Assembly (NCBI GenBank): GCA_009746045.1
Contig: RPFO01000076.1
Coordinates: 666,614 to 730,613 of the forward strand
Source of the DNA: Mesostigma viride
Taxonomy: Eukaryota; Streptophyta; Mesostigmatophyceae; Mesostigmatales; Mesostigmataceae
Direction: 5' to 3'
DNA length: 64,000 bases
Part shown: positions 8,890 through 23,231 of the stretch, piece by piece
How positions within the stretch are numbered: the first letter of the stretch is position 1
Layout of the letters: each line of letters begins with the position of its first letter
Notes under the pieces: generated by a model
Database searches by the model: none
Told to the model about the DNA's origin: nothing
The model's input: only the letters and a program-made list of their open reading frames with translations
Translations under genes and position numbers: made by a program

Positions 8890-9475
8890 CCCCGGCTTGG
8901 ATACGCTTCTCCCGCGCGGGGGGGAGAAGCCTATCCACCTCCGCCCCCCGCGCCGGCCGCGGGACCCCTCGAACGCCGTTTTGGCCGGGAGAAGCCTATC
9001 CAACGGGGCGCCTCGGGAAACCCCGCCCGGGCGGTCCCGGATTTAAGACCCCCTCTCCCGACCCCGCCGACACCTCCCCGTGGATAGCCTTCTCTGGATA
9101 CGCTTCTTTTTCGACACCCGCGCCAAACAATTATTCCTCCTGGGCTATGAATATACGCCCCCCCCCCCCCCCCCCCCCCCCCCTACACAGAGCGTATATA
9201 GCGTATATGCATCCGTATATTGACCCCTTAGCCCTTATTATTTTCGCGAGAATCACGCCAAAAAGAAGAATACCAAAAGAAGCCTATCCAAGGAGACGCC
9301 TCGAGAAACCCCGCCCGGGCAGTCCCAGATTTAAGACACCCCCTCCAGACTTTGCCGACCCGCGCCAATGGATAGGCTTCTCGGCCAAAAAATGGCCTCC
9401 AACGGGCGAGAAACCCGCCCCGCCTGGGGAAGGTGGATAGCCTTCTACCCCCCGCCTCGGAGAAGCGTATCCAAC
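8890..9475. repeat. Array of GGATA..CTTCT hairpin motifs with two ~75-bp direct repeats
   Basis: The 12-mer GGATA(G/C)(G/C)CTTCT and its reverse complement occur about nine times: near 8899, 8930, 8990, 9081, 9095, 9279, 9369, 9434 and 9460. Opposed pairs can fold into hairpins. Two direct repeats of ~75 bp (about 8988-9062 and 9278-9352) share the blocks AGAAGCCTATCCAA, GAAACCCCGCCCGGGC and GATTTAAGAC. A run of about 30 C lies at 9152-9183. No protein is evident. It sits at the right side of the virus-like island, where terminal or replication-related repeats would be plausible. Confidence 0.5.
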
Positions 9476-9480
9476 CTCTC

Positions 9481-10022
9481 CCGCCGCCGCCGCGCATCGA
9501 CCGCCACGCACTGCCACCGACCCCACGCACTGCCACCGCCTGCCACGACCTACCACCGCGACAAAGAACGCTCACGGGCGCGGGACTGCCGAGGGGTGGC
9601 CTTCGCGAAGCCTAGCAGCATAAGGGTATGCTGGATGAGGCCATCAGTCATCAAACAGATACACCCTCAGCTTGGCAGGGCCCTAGCAAGTAGACTGAAC
9701 AATGTCCCCTTAGTCAAAGCATGGAAGGTAGTATCCATGTCCGTGAACCACGTAGACTGCCAAATGGTATTAATGTCAGTGTACCACGGATACTGATGCA
9801 CATGAGGCAGGTTGTAAGGGTGGTAAAGGGCTGAATGGGTCCCTCAACAAACCCACACCTCTAAGCTCATGTGAGCCCCCCGCCCAGCACCCAGTAGTCC
9901 AACTCCTCAATTAAGAGTCAACGGAGTGGGCACCATCGTCATCACTGTCATGCCAAAGATTCCAGCCGGCCCCACAGTTGTAGCTCCGTTGATCCCGCCC
10001 ATCATCCAACCCACAAGGACAT
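9481..10022. other. Unassigned stretch between the hairpin array and element B
   Basis: I see no supported gene here. A minus-strand frame of about 60 codons ending near 9675 is open but has no clear start or motif. The last five bases (GACAT, 10018-10022) are the target duplication of element B. Confidence 0.3.
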
Positions 10023-11415
10023 AGTTGGAATGCAAACACAGCCTGAGCTGACATCCTGAAAATTCGAGGAGCTGATTGCAGCCCTTCAACACCTATGTTA
10101 GCTTTCAGGTACTGCTGAGGGATGTGTTTTGCCCAAACTCTGGGAGTGGAGACTACATACACCTGACCATGCCACACTTGTTGTGCTATCTCAGGTGAGC
10201 CTTTCAAGAAAGCCCTTTTGATGTCTGTAGCCTTACATACATAGTCATCCCCGTCATTGAGATGACCCACAAAGACAGACAGCAAGATTTTTAAAGAGGT
10301 CTGCTGAATGCCTGGTGTGTACAACTCTGCCTCTGTCAGATCAGTGGTGCCCTTGAACTCTGTCACACAAGGTCTAGCATGGAAAATGACTGACCCATCT
10401 GCTGCTGGCTTATGTTTACACACAAACTTTAGGCGCAAGTGCTTGCACCCTGCAGGCTTTTTGTCAATAGGTGTGACAGGTGGAGTGTGAGAGGGGCTAA
10501 GAGGATCTGGTACTACCCATTCTTCCCTGGCCTTGTTGAAGGCCTCCACCCATTTTAGGAAACCTATGTGTGTGCGACAATCTTGCTCTATCTGTTCATA
10601 AGAAAGAGGATACATTTTAGCCACATCATGCTTGCCCAATCCAAAGGAGGTGGGATGAAGTTTTTGGTTATGAACCAAGTCTGCCACACAAGGTTCTTGC
10701 CCTGGGGCATACTTGGGGGTAGCAAATTTTACAGAAGCAATGTTGGTGTGAAGAAGTTTTTGAAGAGAAATTTTGAAATGATTCAGATCAACACCACCCA
10801 GGTCCTGGATGGCTAGTCTATCACTGGAGATAATGACACCAGGGTAAGAGAGAAAGGGATCACCCAACAAGGCATTACCTTTATAACCTTCCAATACCTG
10901 AAAAGGGGTGGGGATACCAAGTATAGTCAACATGACCTGACCTTGTACCTTGAGTGATGACTGCCCTGAGAAGTCAGCCACATGGTGCCAGGGTGAAGGT
11001 TCCAAAGGCAAATGGGGCACAGCCAGGGCACTGATAATGCTGACCTGGGCTTGTGTGTCCACTGCAACCATAAATGGACTATTGTCATTCTGCCCAACCT
11101 TCCCCACCTTAGCTGATCCTGCAGCAGTTTGAGCTTTAGCTCTATGAGCTGATTGTAAAATGCGAACAGCTTCTGCTAGGCTGCGTTTGGATGATGCAGC
11201 TAGTGGCTGAGCTATATTCACACTTGAAGAGGTGAGAGGTTGCTGATCACCTGTTTTGCCAATGTAACCCTCTGCTGCAGGGGGCCAAGCCTGCAGTGAC
11301 TGCCTACAATGATTCATCAAGGGTGACCTGGGTGTCACAGTGGGTGTGGCTCTCACACTCACCAGTGGGTGTTCCAAACAACCACTCACTGGGCAACGCT
11401 GGGATGCCAGGCAAC

Positions 11416-15280
<3,865 letters not shown>

Positions 15281-15673
15281 AAGGCCCCTAAAAAGACGAC
15301 ACAACACGCTACATGGCAACGCCCCTAAAAAAATCCCAGCCTTACTGACACAACTAATGTCAGACCGGCAACTACGAAATGTCAGCAAAATGATTCGAGT
15401 CAGAACTTTTAACTACACTAGTCGCCAATCAAGGGCAGTTTCAGGCCAGCATACAAAATTAAAAGGCCTTATAAATACCACCTTTTTAACCGCCTGAACA
15501 ACAACGAAAACTGCCCGTAACTAATCACCCAGTTACAAAATCCAAACTGATTATCATCCGCTAAAAACGGCCCTAGTCGCCGGCCATGCCAGCGAAACTG
15601 GAACCCCAAGAGCGTGCCACGTAATCTTTGCTGCCGTCAGGAACACTTCGATTGCGGCGTTCGTTCTCGCCCA

Positions 15674-16207
15674 TTATAAGAAACTATTTTCAGAGAAATC
15701 CGATTCCCCGATGGGGAGAAGATACGGTTGGCGCCCGAACTCAACTGGCGGTGGAACATGCGCCCCATATCGATCAATGTCCAGAATTGCCATGTGGCGG
15801 CCCACCGATAAATTTCCTGAGGTCGCCGGCGTCTGGGAAGAAAGCTCTGTCGAGGTCCGCGGCCTCGTGGGCGGCACCTCCCCGTCCTCTTCCGAGGAAT
15901 CGCTTCGTTCACGACCCCCATCACCTGCGATGGGGGTGTCACGTGCCCGGGGGTCCTGCCCCCCGGGTGCCATGGCGGACAAGCCGCCAGTGGCAAACGG
16001 GCGTCCTCTCGCCAGCCCCCGGGCGCCGGTCCCCACCTGCGGGGTCCGACGCCTTGGGTGATCGGCGACCACCGTGCGGAAGGTGACGTTGGGCGTCACC
16101 CTCGGTGCCTCGGTGGCGGAGGGCGAGCCCTCCGGCGAGAGGCGGGGGGATGTGCGCCTGGCAGGCGCCTTCCCCTTGTTGTTGTCCTTGACGTTGTTGG
16201 AAGCCAT
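15674..16207 (-). CDS. Extra 5' reading frame (ORF0) of element B
   Basis: A 177-residue frame from the ATG at 16205-16207 (MASNNVKDNNKGKAPARR), placed between the LTR and gag. Basic N-terminus, then a Pro/Ser/Thr/Arg-rich, probably disordered body with an acidic patch (SDSSEEDGEVPP). No domain recognised. It does not align by eye with the helical ORF0 of A and D, so it may be a separate acquisition. Confidence 0.45.
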   Translation of the reverse strand: MASNNVKDNNKGKAPARRTSPRLSPEGSPSATEAPRVTPNVTFRTVVADHPRRRTPQVGTGARGLARGRPFATGGLSAMAPGGQDPRARDTPIAGDGGRERSDSSEEDGEVPPTRPRTSTELSSQTPATSGNLSVGRHMAILDIDRYGAHVPPPVEFGRQPYLLPIGESDFSENSFL

Positions 16208-16250
16208 TTTTTTTTTTTTTTGGACAAATAAAAAAAAACTTTTCAGTCCA

Positions 16251-16710
16251 AGTTGGAATGCGTCTAATGACGAAGGACAACTGTCGAAAGCTGGAAATGG
16301 GAATGACGATTGTATTAGCAATAATACAAGGAATGTAGTGAAAGCTTGAGGGCTCAGAATGGAACATCTGGGCAAACTCGGGTGCTGCGGCACTCCCCAG
16401 TGCTACACCTATATGCCTATGGCAGTGCTCACTGCAGCACCTGCCAGTGGACAACTGGACACTGCAATGCCATGCGACCACGTCACTAGCAACCAGCTAA
16501 GACTCGGCCCGTCAGGCCCGGCTACACCGGACCTGGCGGGTCGAGCTAGCACCTAGGAACAGTCTGGCACTAACTGCACGTCAGTCCACATGACACCGCA
16601 GGACCGTACGACCTGCCGTACGGTACTAAGGTGTCCCGCTCAGCCGCGGTAGGCAATACGCGGCGCGCAGGCCGGAAATCCGTGTGTCAGCCTAAGCATC
16701 TCATCTAACT
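16251..16710 (-). repeat. 5' LTR of element B
   Basis: 460 bp bounded by AGTTGG and CTAACT, followed outside by GACAT, which recurs at the far end of the element. The outer half has the GCGCGC-rich block and GTCAGCCTAAG string comparable to the LTR of A (GTCGGCACAGCCTAGG). The first bases inside the element (minus strand) read TGGACTG, a plausible tRNA primer site. Confidence 0.6.
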
Positions 16711-16715
16711 GACAT

Positions 16716-17180
16716 CCTACCCATGCAAACATGATGCCAGACCCCCCGTGCAAGCAGTCCTATTCATACAACCATCATGCTGTGCAAGCAATCAGCTCAA
16801 GGGCGGATGGTGTACTATCAAGACAACAAGCCATCCTGGCACCATGCAAGCAAGGATAAGTCCATAGCAGGGCAAAGCAAGGGTAGGAGGTTACTCATCT
16901 GCACACGGCTGGCTTGATGTCCACCAGCAGGCAGGACCCAACACAGCGTCAGGAGCAGGCACCAGCATTACAGATACGCGTCACTTGGGCGTCCCCAAGT
17001 CACCAGAGTCCCAGCGGCCACCATGCAGTGCTTGATGAAGTCGCCACCATTGAGTGCTTGCAGTCACCACCAACAGCACTAGTCCACCACCAGGATACTC
17101 TCCAACGTCGCCTCCATGCACCATGTCCGCCATCGACAAGTTACCAATCCCCCACTGGCCTCAAGCCCCCAATAGGCTAC
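16716..17180. other. Unassigned stretch
   Basis: No gene or known repeat seen. CA-rich sequence with repeated GCAAGCA and CACCATGCA words; short open frames only. Confidence 0.3.
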
Positions 17181-17310
17181 TGCCACTACGCCCAATCAGC
17201 GTTGGACCACCCCCACATGTGGGTATCCAACACAGCTGTTGCCTGAATGGACAACCAAGACTAGCTGCTTGCGCCGGTCCCGCTATGGGGAAGTGACTAA
17301 GCTGCTTTAA
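17181..17310. repeat. 130-bp direct repeat, left copy, flanking transposon H
   Basis: Starts TGCCACTACG and ends GCTGCTTTAA. The same 130 bp recur at 19184-19313 with about one difference. Both copies end in TTAA, the target of the transposon family. Confidence 0.85.
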
Positions 17311-19183
17311 GGGGAGGTGGCACCCCAAAACCCTTAAAAATTGAACTATGGTAATAACACTTGAAATTCATTTGCACAATGCTGAAATATGATTGCGGGC
17401 ACTAAATAACATCTCTTGTGACTTGTCCATGCACTTGTTGGGGGTACTACCCCCAAGTATACGCCAATATTGCGCTATAAATAGAAAAAGACGCTAATTA
17501 GGGCTGGGTATGCCCCAGCCAATGCACACATTTGTTGGCAACCAAAAATCAACCATTTGTAGTTCCCTGAGTGTGTAGCTTGCTGAGCTATTTACATCAT
17601 GGAAATGGCAAAACCTTGAACAGTTATTAATTTTCCCGCAAAACAGGTCTTTTTTTACCGGACATTGGGAATAAACATATCATAAACACTTCAGATAAGG
17701 CCACAAAATCAAGCGAAAATCCGGCTAACAGGGGGACAGCAGTGGTCCAAGTCCCAGGTCATTCCGACAAGTCTAGCTCAAGTTATAAGGTTTTGCGTGC
17801 TAAAACCTGAACATACGCTAAATGAGGTTTTTCTGTGTATAAGGCCACCTAGACAGCATGTTTTCCATCCAAGAAGCCAAAAAACATGCCCAACTCGATC
17901 ACACAACATAAGAAAAGGCTAGGCACCTCATCTGCCCTCCCCTGCCCTCAGCATGGCCAGCCTTGCCAGCGTGCGCATAGCAACACCTTCGCTAGGCATA
18001 CACGCACTAAGAGAGCATACACGATGCTCAGCCCAAGGTTACCATGTAAATTTATGCCAAGAACTCAGCAAGTATACGTGTAAAAACCTTAGAAAGACTG
18101 CCCAAGCAATAGAGGCAACTGCAGCCTGCAAACTTGGCAGCAAATCATACATGCTGTCTGCCATGCATTCACATCCTATCCAGCTTGCCTTGCTGCACAC
18201 ATAGCAGGGAAGTCTTAATGGTTATAGCTCAAGGAAAGCAATAAAAACACCTATCTAATGCAATGCCACTCATGCAGTATGGCCAGCAAAAGAACCACTC
18301 TCACCTTCCTTTCCAATATGGCAATTTGCTAAGAAGCTGATGCCAGCTTGTTAGCCTCTAGGCACATGCCGGATGTCTTTACTAAAACAGGCGTGTCAGA
18401 TCCGGCACATAACAAAGCGTCTGAGCAAGCTCATGTCCAAAGGATTATGGAAAACAAATGTCAACACATTACCAACAACTTGACCTCGGCGCCTTAAGCA
18501 TGCCAGCCACAAACTACACGAAATTGTACGAAATTGCTAGGAATCTGACGATGCAACCGAAAGGAATGGAGCGCTTCCTGCAGGGAAACTGCCCGAAAAA
18601 AAGGCGAAAGGCCGACGTTATTGCACCTGCCTGCGTGGAAATGTTTCATGCATAAACTGGCACGCAAGCTCGAACAATAAAAGACATCATCCATTGATCA
18701 GGCGAACAAGGAAGGTGCGCCTTCCGTGAATACGTCGAAGGCGACATGCGCAGGCCTGCGTAGGTTCTTACCTTGAATGCCGGAAATGTAAAAGAAACCG
18801 GGAAGCTTCGGCACAAACTCGACAACACCATTAAGTTAGCTTCATAATCGCTCTTTAGAGCCTACGTTGCCTCACAATAGCTGCCGTAAACCTGCATTAA
18901 ATTTCAGATCCGCAAGAGAAATTATATCCTGGACCCCCGCGCCCGTAGCCGTTCGAGAAATTAGCGATATTGCAAACCGTAAACTTTCCGCCATGACATG
19001 AGGTCATCAACTAATCTTCTGCGAAATTCAAGCATTTTTTCTAGCTGTTTACGTGCCATATCGATTAATATTGCATAAAGGCATGCCGCCATGGCCACCT
19101 CCGCGAGGGTTGAGCGGTCCGGGCACACATTATACACCGTACGGACGGTACCGCGAATTTTTTGGCGCGGAAAATATTCGGCG
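17311..19183 (+). mobile_element. TTAA-type DNA transposon H (non-autonomous)
   Basis: Left end TTAA|GGGGAGGTGGCACCCC, identical to the left end of copy G (48247). The two copies then run closely parallel for at least 500 bp, including the palindromic block TTGGGGGTACTACCCCCAA and GCTATAAATAG. The right end reaches GCGCGGAAAATATTCGGCGTGCC, matching the right end of G up to about ten bases short of the terminus. No transposase frame is visible. TTAA targets with G-rich ends are known for piggyBac- and Kolobok-type transposons; I cannot choose between them. The right junction is unusual: it joins directly to a second copy of the left flanking 130 bp. Confidence 0.7.
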
Positions 19184-19313
19184 TGCCACTACGCCCAATC
19201 AGCGTTGGACCACCCCCACATGTGGGTATCCAACACAACTGTTGCCTGAATGGACAACCAAGACTAGCTGCTTGCGCCGGTCCCGCTATGGGGAAGTGAC
19301 TAAGCTGCTTTAA
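19184..19313. repeat. 130-bp direct repeat, right copy
   Basis: Second copy of 17181-17310, beginning inside the shared word TGCCAC at the right end of H and ending in TTAA. Confidence 0.85.
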
Positions 19314-20631
19314 GGAGGCCTGGAACGGACACCAATGAGCCTGGCTCCAAAAGTTGCTTGGAAGGATGACCGCTTGGAAGGATGACCACATGCTGTCAAC
19401 TTCCCGGACTGAACGTCAATCAGTTGCAAGAAGGAGCAAGCAACCTTCACTATGGCACTCAGAAAATCTGCCTAGTAGGCCAACCTGTCAAGGCAGCAGA
19501 CTCTAACATGGCTACTACCAAGTGCCAGGTAGCCAGAACTCCTAAGCCGTAGGAGTGACAAGGGCCTGAGGTGGTCCAACAGCCAGCACAACTGCCCAAA
19601 TTAAGTCAAAAGAATGGGCCTAAAAGCGCCTTGACCAGTGTCAAAAATTCTGATCTGAGAACTATATCAGATATCTTCACAGATAAGAACTATGACAGCA
19701 GCCCTGGTGGCCATACTTGCTGTCCTAGTGCACCTTCTAGGCCCAACAGGGACCATCTACCAACAAGCAGTGGTAACCATCATGGCCTCGGAGAAGTTAA
19801 TGCGTGGTTACAATGGTCTGGCGCAGGTAAGGGCCCCAACTGGCAAGTGACCCACACCCCACTTGTAAAGGGACGTTGTCAAGCAAGTGGTCCACCCCCT
19901 CTGGGAACATGTGTCAAAGGACACCGTCTGGCAAGTGGGCAACCCATGCAAGAGACCCCTGGCAACTCATGTGATACCCTTTAGGGGACAACCCACTGCA
20001 GGTATCCCGATGTCCCCTGATGTGGTGGCATCTACCATGCCATGTGCCTCCATGATAGCATCTGGCAACCCTTTGGCAGACCTGGGATATCCACTCCCCC
20101 GCAGAAATTTTCTCAGGGTAACTAGACACAGCTGTCCAAGTATGATAGTGGAAACCCCGTTCATGCTGTTGTTCTGCCCTGGCATGTGTGATGCCGTCTG
20201 GAAATTACATTGCAGATATCCAGGATGTCCACTCCCCCGCAAAAAATTGCTCAGGGTAACCAGACGTAGCTGCCACCAATCTGGACAACTCTGGACAACT
20301 CCTAGGGAGCTCGCCCTATCCATAGTACCATGTTGATAGTGGGAACAACTCAGATGTTCTCCTCCCCACCAAAACCAAACCACCATCCACGTGGGAGGAA
20401 CCAAAGCTCAACCTAGAACGCCTCCACTGTCATGATGCTCAACAAGAAAAGGAAGAGTTTCCCCCACAACTGAAACAAATGTTTGGCGACGCGTGAATTA
20501 AGAACGTGCCACAGTCCACAGCAAGGGTAGGCTGCCCATGCAAAAAAAAGAAAGGCAGCCATGAATCCCTACTGTCCGCTCATCCGGAGCCACCCTCAAA
20601 AGACACGAGGTGTAACCTGAGCCACACCGTA
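19314..20631. other. Unassigned stretch with two diverged ~120-bp tandem copies
   Basis: No gene supported. Around 20035-20140 and 20160-20275 two diverged copies share GATATCCA, CTCCCCCGCA, TTGCTCAGGGTAAC-like and AGACACAGCTG-like words. A short tandem GCTTGGAAGGATGACC pair lies at about 19359-19387. Confidence 0.35.
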
Positions 20632-20783
20632 AGTTGTACAAGCTAACGCTTATACTTTTTATGCGCAAACCTTTTAGCTAAGGTTAACGCATATTCTTAC
20701 ATCCTGCGCAGGATGTAAGAATATGCGTTAACCTTAGCTAAAAGGTTTGCGCATAAAAAGTATAAGCGTTAGCTTGTACAACT
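20632..20783. mobile_element. Palindromic mini-insertion P1 (152 bp, perfect)
   Basis: Two 76-bp arms are exact reverse complements meeting at CCTGC|GCAGG with no spacer. The ends are AGTTGTACAAG...CTTGTACAACT. CCGTA flanks both sides (20627-20631 and 20784-20788), a 5-bp target duplication, so this is an insertion and not a random palindrome. The AGTTGT...ACAACT ends and 5-bp duplication match those of the Copia-type LTRs in this window (element E ends AGTTGA...ACAACT). No coding capacity. Confidence 0.85.
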
Positions 20784-20791
20784 CCGTAACA

Positions 20792-21004
20792 ATGTCGTCA
20801 AGGAAAAACAGCACCGGGAAAAAAAACAACCTTAGACGGCGACGTCGTCAGGCGGTCGCGGTGGTGGTCGTGCGTGCAGCCGCAACCCGGAAGCCGGGTG
20901 ATAGGTGCCGTCGGCAGCAACAGTGCGTCGGCTCAGCCATAACCCGTAGCGCCATGTCAGCCTGGCCGAAAACAGAGCCTGCAGGAAAAAAAAACAGCTC
21001 CTAG
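20792..21004 (+). CDS. Doubtful small Arg-rich frame (70 aa)
   Basis: ATG four bases after the target duplication of P1. The product is very basic near its start (MSSRKNSTGKKNNLRRRRRQ), with a Cys pair later (CRRQQQC). No family recognised, no supporting context. It may be chance coding in GC-rich DNA. Confidence 0.15.
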   Translation: MSSRKNSTGKKNNLRRRRRQAVAVVVVRAAATRKPGDRCRRQQQCVGSAITRSAMSAWPKTEPAGKKNSS

Positions 21005-21089
21005 CAGGATTCTGGAGCCGGACCTGCTGAGCTACTGGACCAACACTCCGCATTGCCCTGCTCGAAACGTAGCAACACTTGCGTAATGC

Positions 21090-22628
21090 TAATCGGATTT
21101 CTCTGAAAATAGTTTATTAAACAGCATGCGGGAAAGAAAGGGCCGCCACAACCTTGTGGCTGTACATGCAGAAAGGCTTGTTAGACGAATGGGGACGGCT
21201 TGTTGTTTACCGGGGAATCCTACTGGCAACTAGCTTTGCCTTTTGTAAGTCAGGCGCCGTTTGTTTGAACGGCCGGCCATGTGTTGAATGCTGACGGAAG
21301 TTGCGTCAAAAAGCTGTAATAAAATCTGATGTAACCAGCACTCACCAATTGATTGGTGTGCTGCTTGGTTGGGTAGTGTGTTCAGGGTTGCATTCGAAGA
21401 GTACACATGGCCTGACAGCTCAGACGTGTGACAGATGAGCTGGCTGGCTGAATTATTAAATTGTCAGCGTTAGGATATTTCTGGTTTTGCCGTTTTCCAT
21501 TTTGACGGTAGGCTTGATAAGCATGGTCGGCGGGTTGTGACCCGTAATTGTTTCTTTGAATGTGCTCACTGAAGCAGTATGCGCGGCCTCGCTGCTATGG
21601 CGGCGGGGCTAAAGAAAATTAGGCAAAGACCCCGTCCTTGCCTGCTATGAAGTCGCGGGCTTTGCGACTTCACGGCAGGTAGGGGCGGTTTGAACGGAAC
21701 GGAAATTTCGCGTTACCAATGTGCCAAGTGGTTCTGGTTGGCACCTTGCTGGGCAGCGTCTCGGTGGTCATAGAAAGTGGGCTGGGCGCCCCGCCCCGGC
21801 TGCTGGTAATTCCAGCAGCGGAGCCAATCATGTCGACTAAGAAGTCCGCAGCTGATGCGGAAACTGTGCGAAGGTCAATAGATTAATTTGGATTCCATGA
21901 GACTGCGCTGGTAGTCAGTCAGCGGCCCACCGCCTAGGGCGCTGCATGGCGCTGCCTTCGGCTTGGTGCGCGGCCCTTTTTTGTTATGGGCCAGCGAGGG
22001 ATATAAGGGTGACGCGCGGCCGGCTAATTTCTTGCGTTCCGGAAGAAAATATATTTGCAAAATTCCCACAAAAGGAACCGAGTATCGGAAAGGCGTCTCG
22101 GCTGACAGTGGCAGTGTCTGGCCTTGTCGTCTCTCCCTGCTCAGCACCCGGCAGGTAGCGGTTCAAACCCTGGTGGCGTCGGAATGCGAATTTTCTGGGT
22201 TTTTATCCGGAATAATGTTTTGCTGAGGCGGCTCCGCGGATTCGCTAACCTTTTATTGTCGGGCCCCTTAGGGGGTTATTATAGCCTTGTGCGGGCTGAG
22301 TCGCCATGAAGGAGATGTTGCGACACGCCCCACTTTGTGGTCTTTTATGGAAGCGGCTACCCTCGAGGCTGCTCGGAAGAGGGGGGGGGTCTTCTCCTTT
22401 TCTTTGTTCACTGTTATTGGGGCAACAGTGATCCTATCAAGTTTTGTTTCCTGAGCGGCGACAGTGCGGGGGAGGAGGGTAATGGCGCCAGGGACTGGGG
22501 TGGATCGGGGGGCTCTTGCTCCTGCATGCGAGGGAGACGAGATGACTACTTAAACCTGCCTTTGGCAGGGGCTCTACTCATTGTTTTCAATCAAATGCTG
22601 GTTTTCTTGGGAGCTCAAGTGTCATAAT
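21090..22628. repeat. Unknown element, first unit of a partial tandem dimer
   Basis: This unit has a 467-bp left block (21090-21556), a ~950-bp middle, and a 122-bp right block (22507-22628). Both outer blocks recur in order at 22625-23091 and 23110-23231. The left block contains a hairpin around CACCAATTGATTGGTG (about 21344-21359). The middle contains another, with arms TGAAGTCGC and GCGACTTCA (21648-21674). No long coding frame is seen and no ends typical of a known class. It could be a non-autonomous element or a satellite-like unit. Confidence 0.55.
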
Positions 22629-23231
22629 CGGATTTCTCTGAAAATAGTTTATTAAACAGCATGCGGGAAAGAAAGGGCCGCCACAACCTTGTGGCTGTAC
22701 ATGCAGAAAGGCTTGTTAGACGAATGGGGACGGCTTGTTGTTTACCGGGGAATCCTACTGGCAACTAGCTTTGCCTTTTGTAAGTCAGGCGCCGTTTGTT
22801 TGAACGGCCGGCCATGTGTTGAATGCTGACGGAAGTTGCGTCAAAAAGCTGTAATAAAATCTGATGTAACCAGCACTCACCAATTGATTGGTGTGCTGCT
22901 TGGTTGGGTAGTGTGTTCAGGGTTGCATTCGAAGAGTACACATGGCCTGACAGCTCAGACGTGTGACAGATGAGCTGGCTGGCTGAATTATTAAATTGTC
23001 AGCGTTAGGATATTTCTGGTTTTGCCGTTTTCCATTTTGACGGTAGGCTTGATAAGCATGGTCGGCGGGTTGTGACCCGTAATTGTTTCTTCCCACCCAT
23101 CCCACCCTTGGGGGGCTCTTGCTCCTGCATGCGAGGGAGACGAGATGACTACTTAAACCTGCCTTTGGCAGGGGCTCTACTCATTGTTTTCAATCAAATG
23201 CTGGTTTTCTTGGGAGCTCAAGTGTCATAAT
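22625..23231. repeat. Second, shortened unit of the tandem dimer
   Basis: Blocks 22625-23091 and 23110-23231 copy the outer parts of the first unit with few or no differences, joined by ~18 bp (CCCACCCATCCCACCCTT-like) in place of the ~950-bp middle. The units overlap at CATAATCGG versus CATAATATAT, so the unit boundary is near TAAT. Confidence 0.65.

Larger units (their letters stand above)
3819..9600. other. Virus-like gene island (possible endogenised large DNA virus fragment)
   Basis: Six reading frames are packed at roughly 40-130 bp spacing (4140-4871, 4974-5180, 5222-5488, 5540-6025, 6703-7800, 7928-8803), on both strands, with no introns. This contrasts with the retroelement-filled surroundings. 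Contents fit a large DNA virus of algae: two very small one-span membrane proteins, an acidic coiled-coil protein, two zinc proteins, and a C-x7-C-x7-C-x2-H motif protein of a kind I associate with phycodnavirus/mimivirus relatives. No capsid, polymerase or packaging ATPase is visible, so the assignment is an inference. The frames look whole; whether the island is a fragment of a longer insertion is unknown because elements A and B bound it. The 3819-4139 stretch holds no gene I can see and is AT-rich near its right end. Confidence 0.4.

Noticed and set aside
8241-9440. Plus-strand poly-Pro frame of ~400 codons
   Set aside because: It is the opposite-strand shadow of the poly-Gly/Ala gene at 7928-8803 running on into the C-rich noncoding array; no domain.
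9907-10092. Hydrophobic Gly-rich minus frame at the left edge of element B
   Set aside because: It straddles the element boundary, so it is a chance fusion of flank and element.
21320-21365. Possible hammerhead-type core (CTGATG near a hairpin)
   Set aside because: The conserved GAAA and stem arrangement are not in place.
21805-21835. Possible 18S rRNA fragment (GGTAATTCCAGC)
   Set aside because: Only about a dozen bases match; the surrounding sequence forms a simple GCTGCTGG hairpin and shows no further rRNA similarity.
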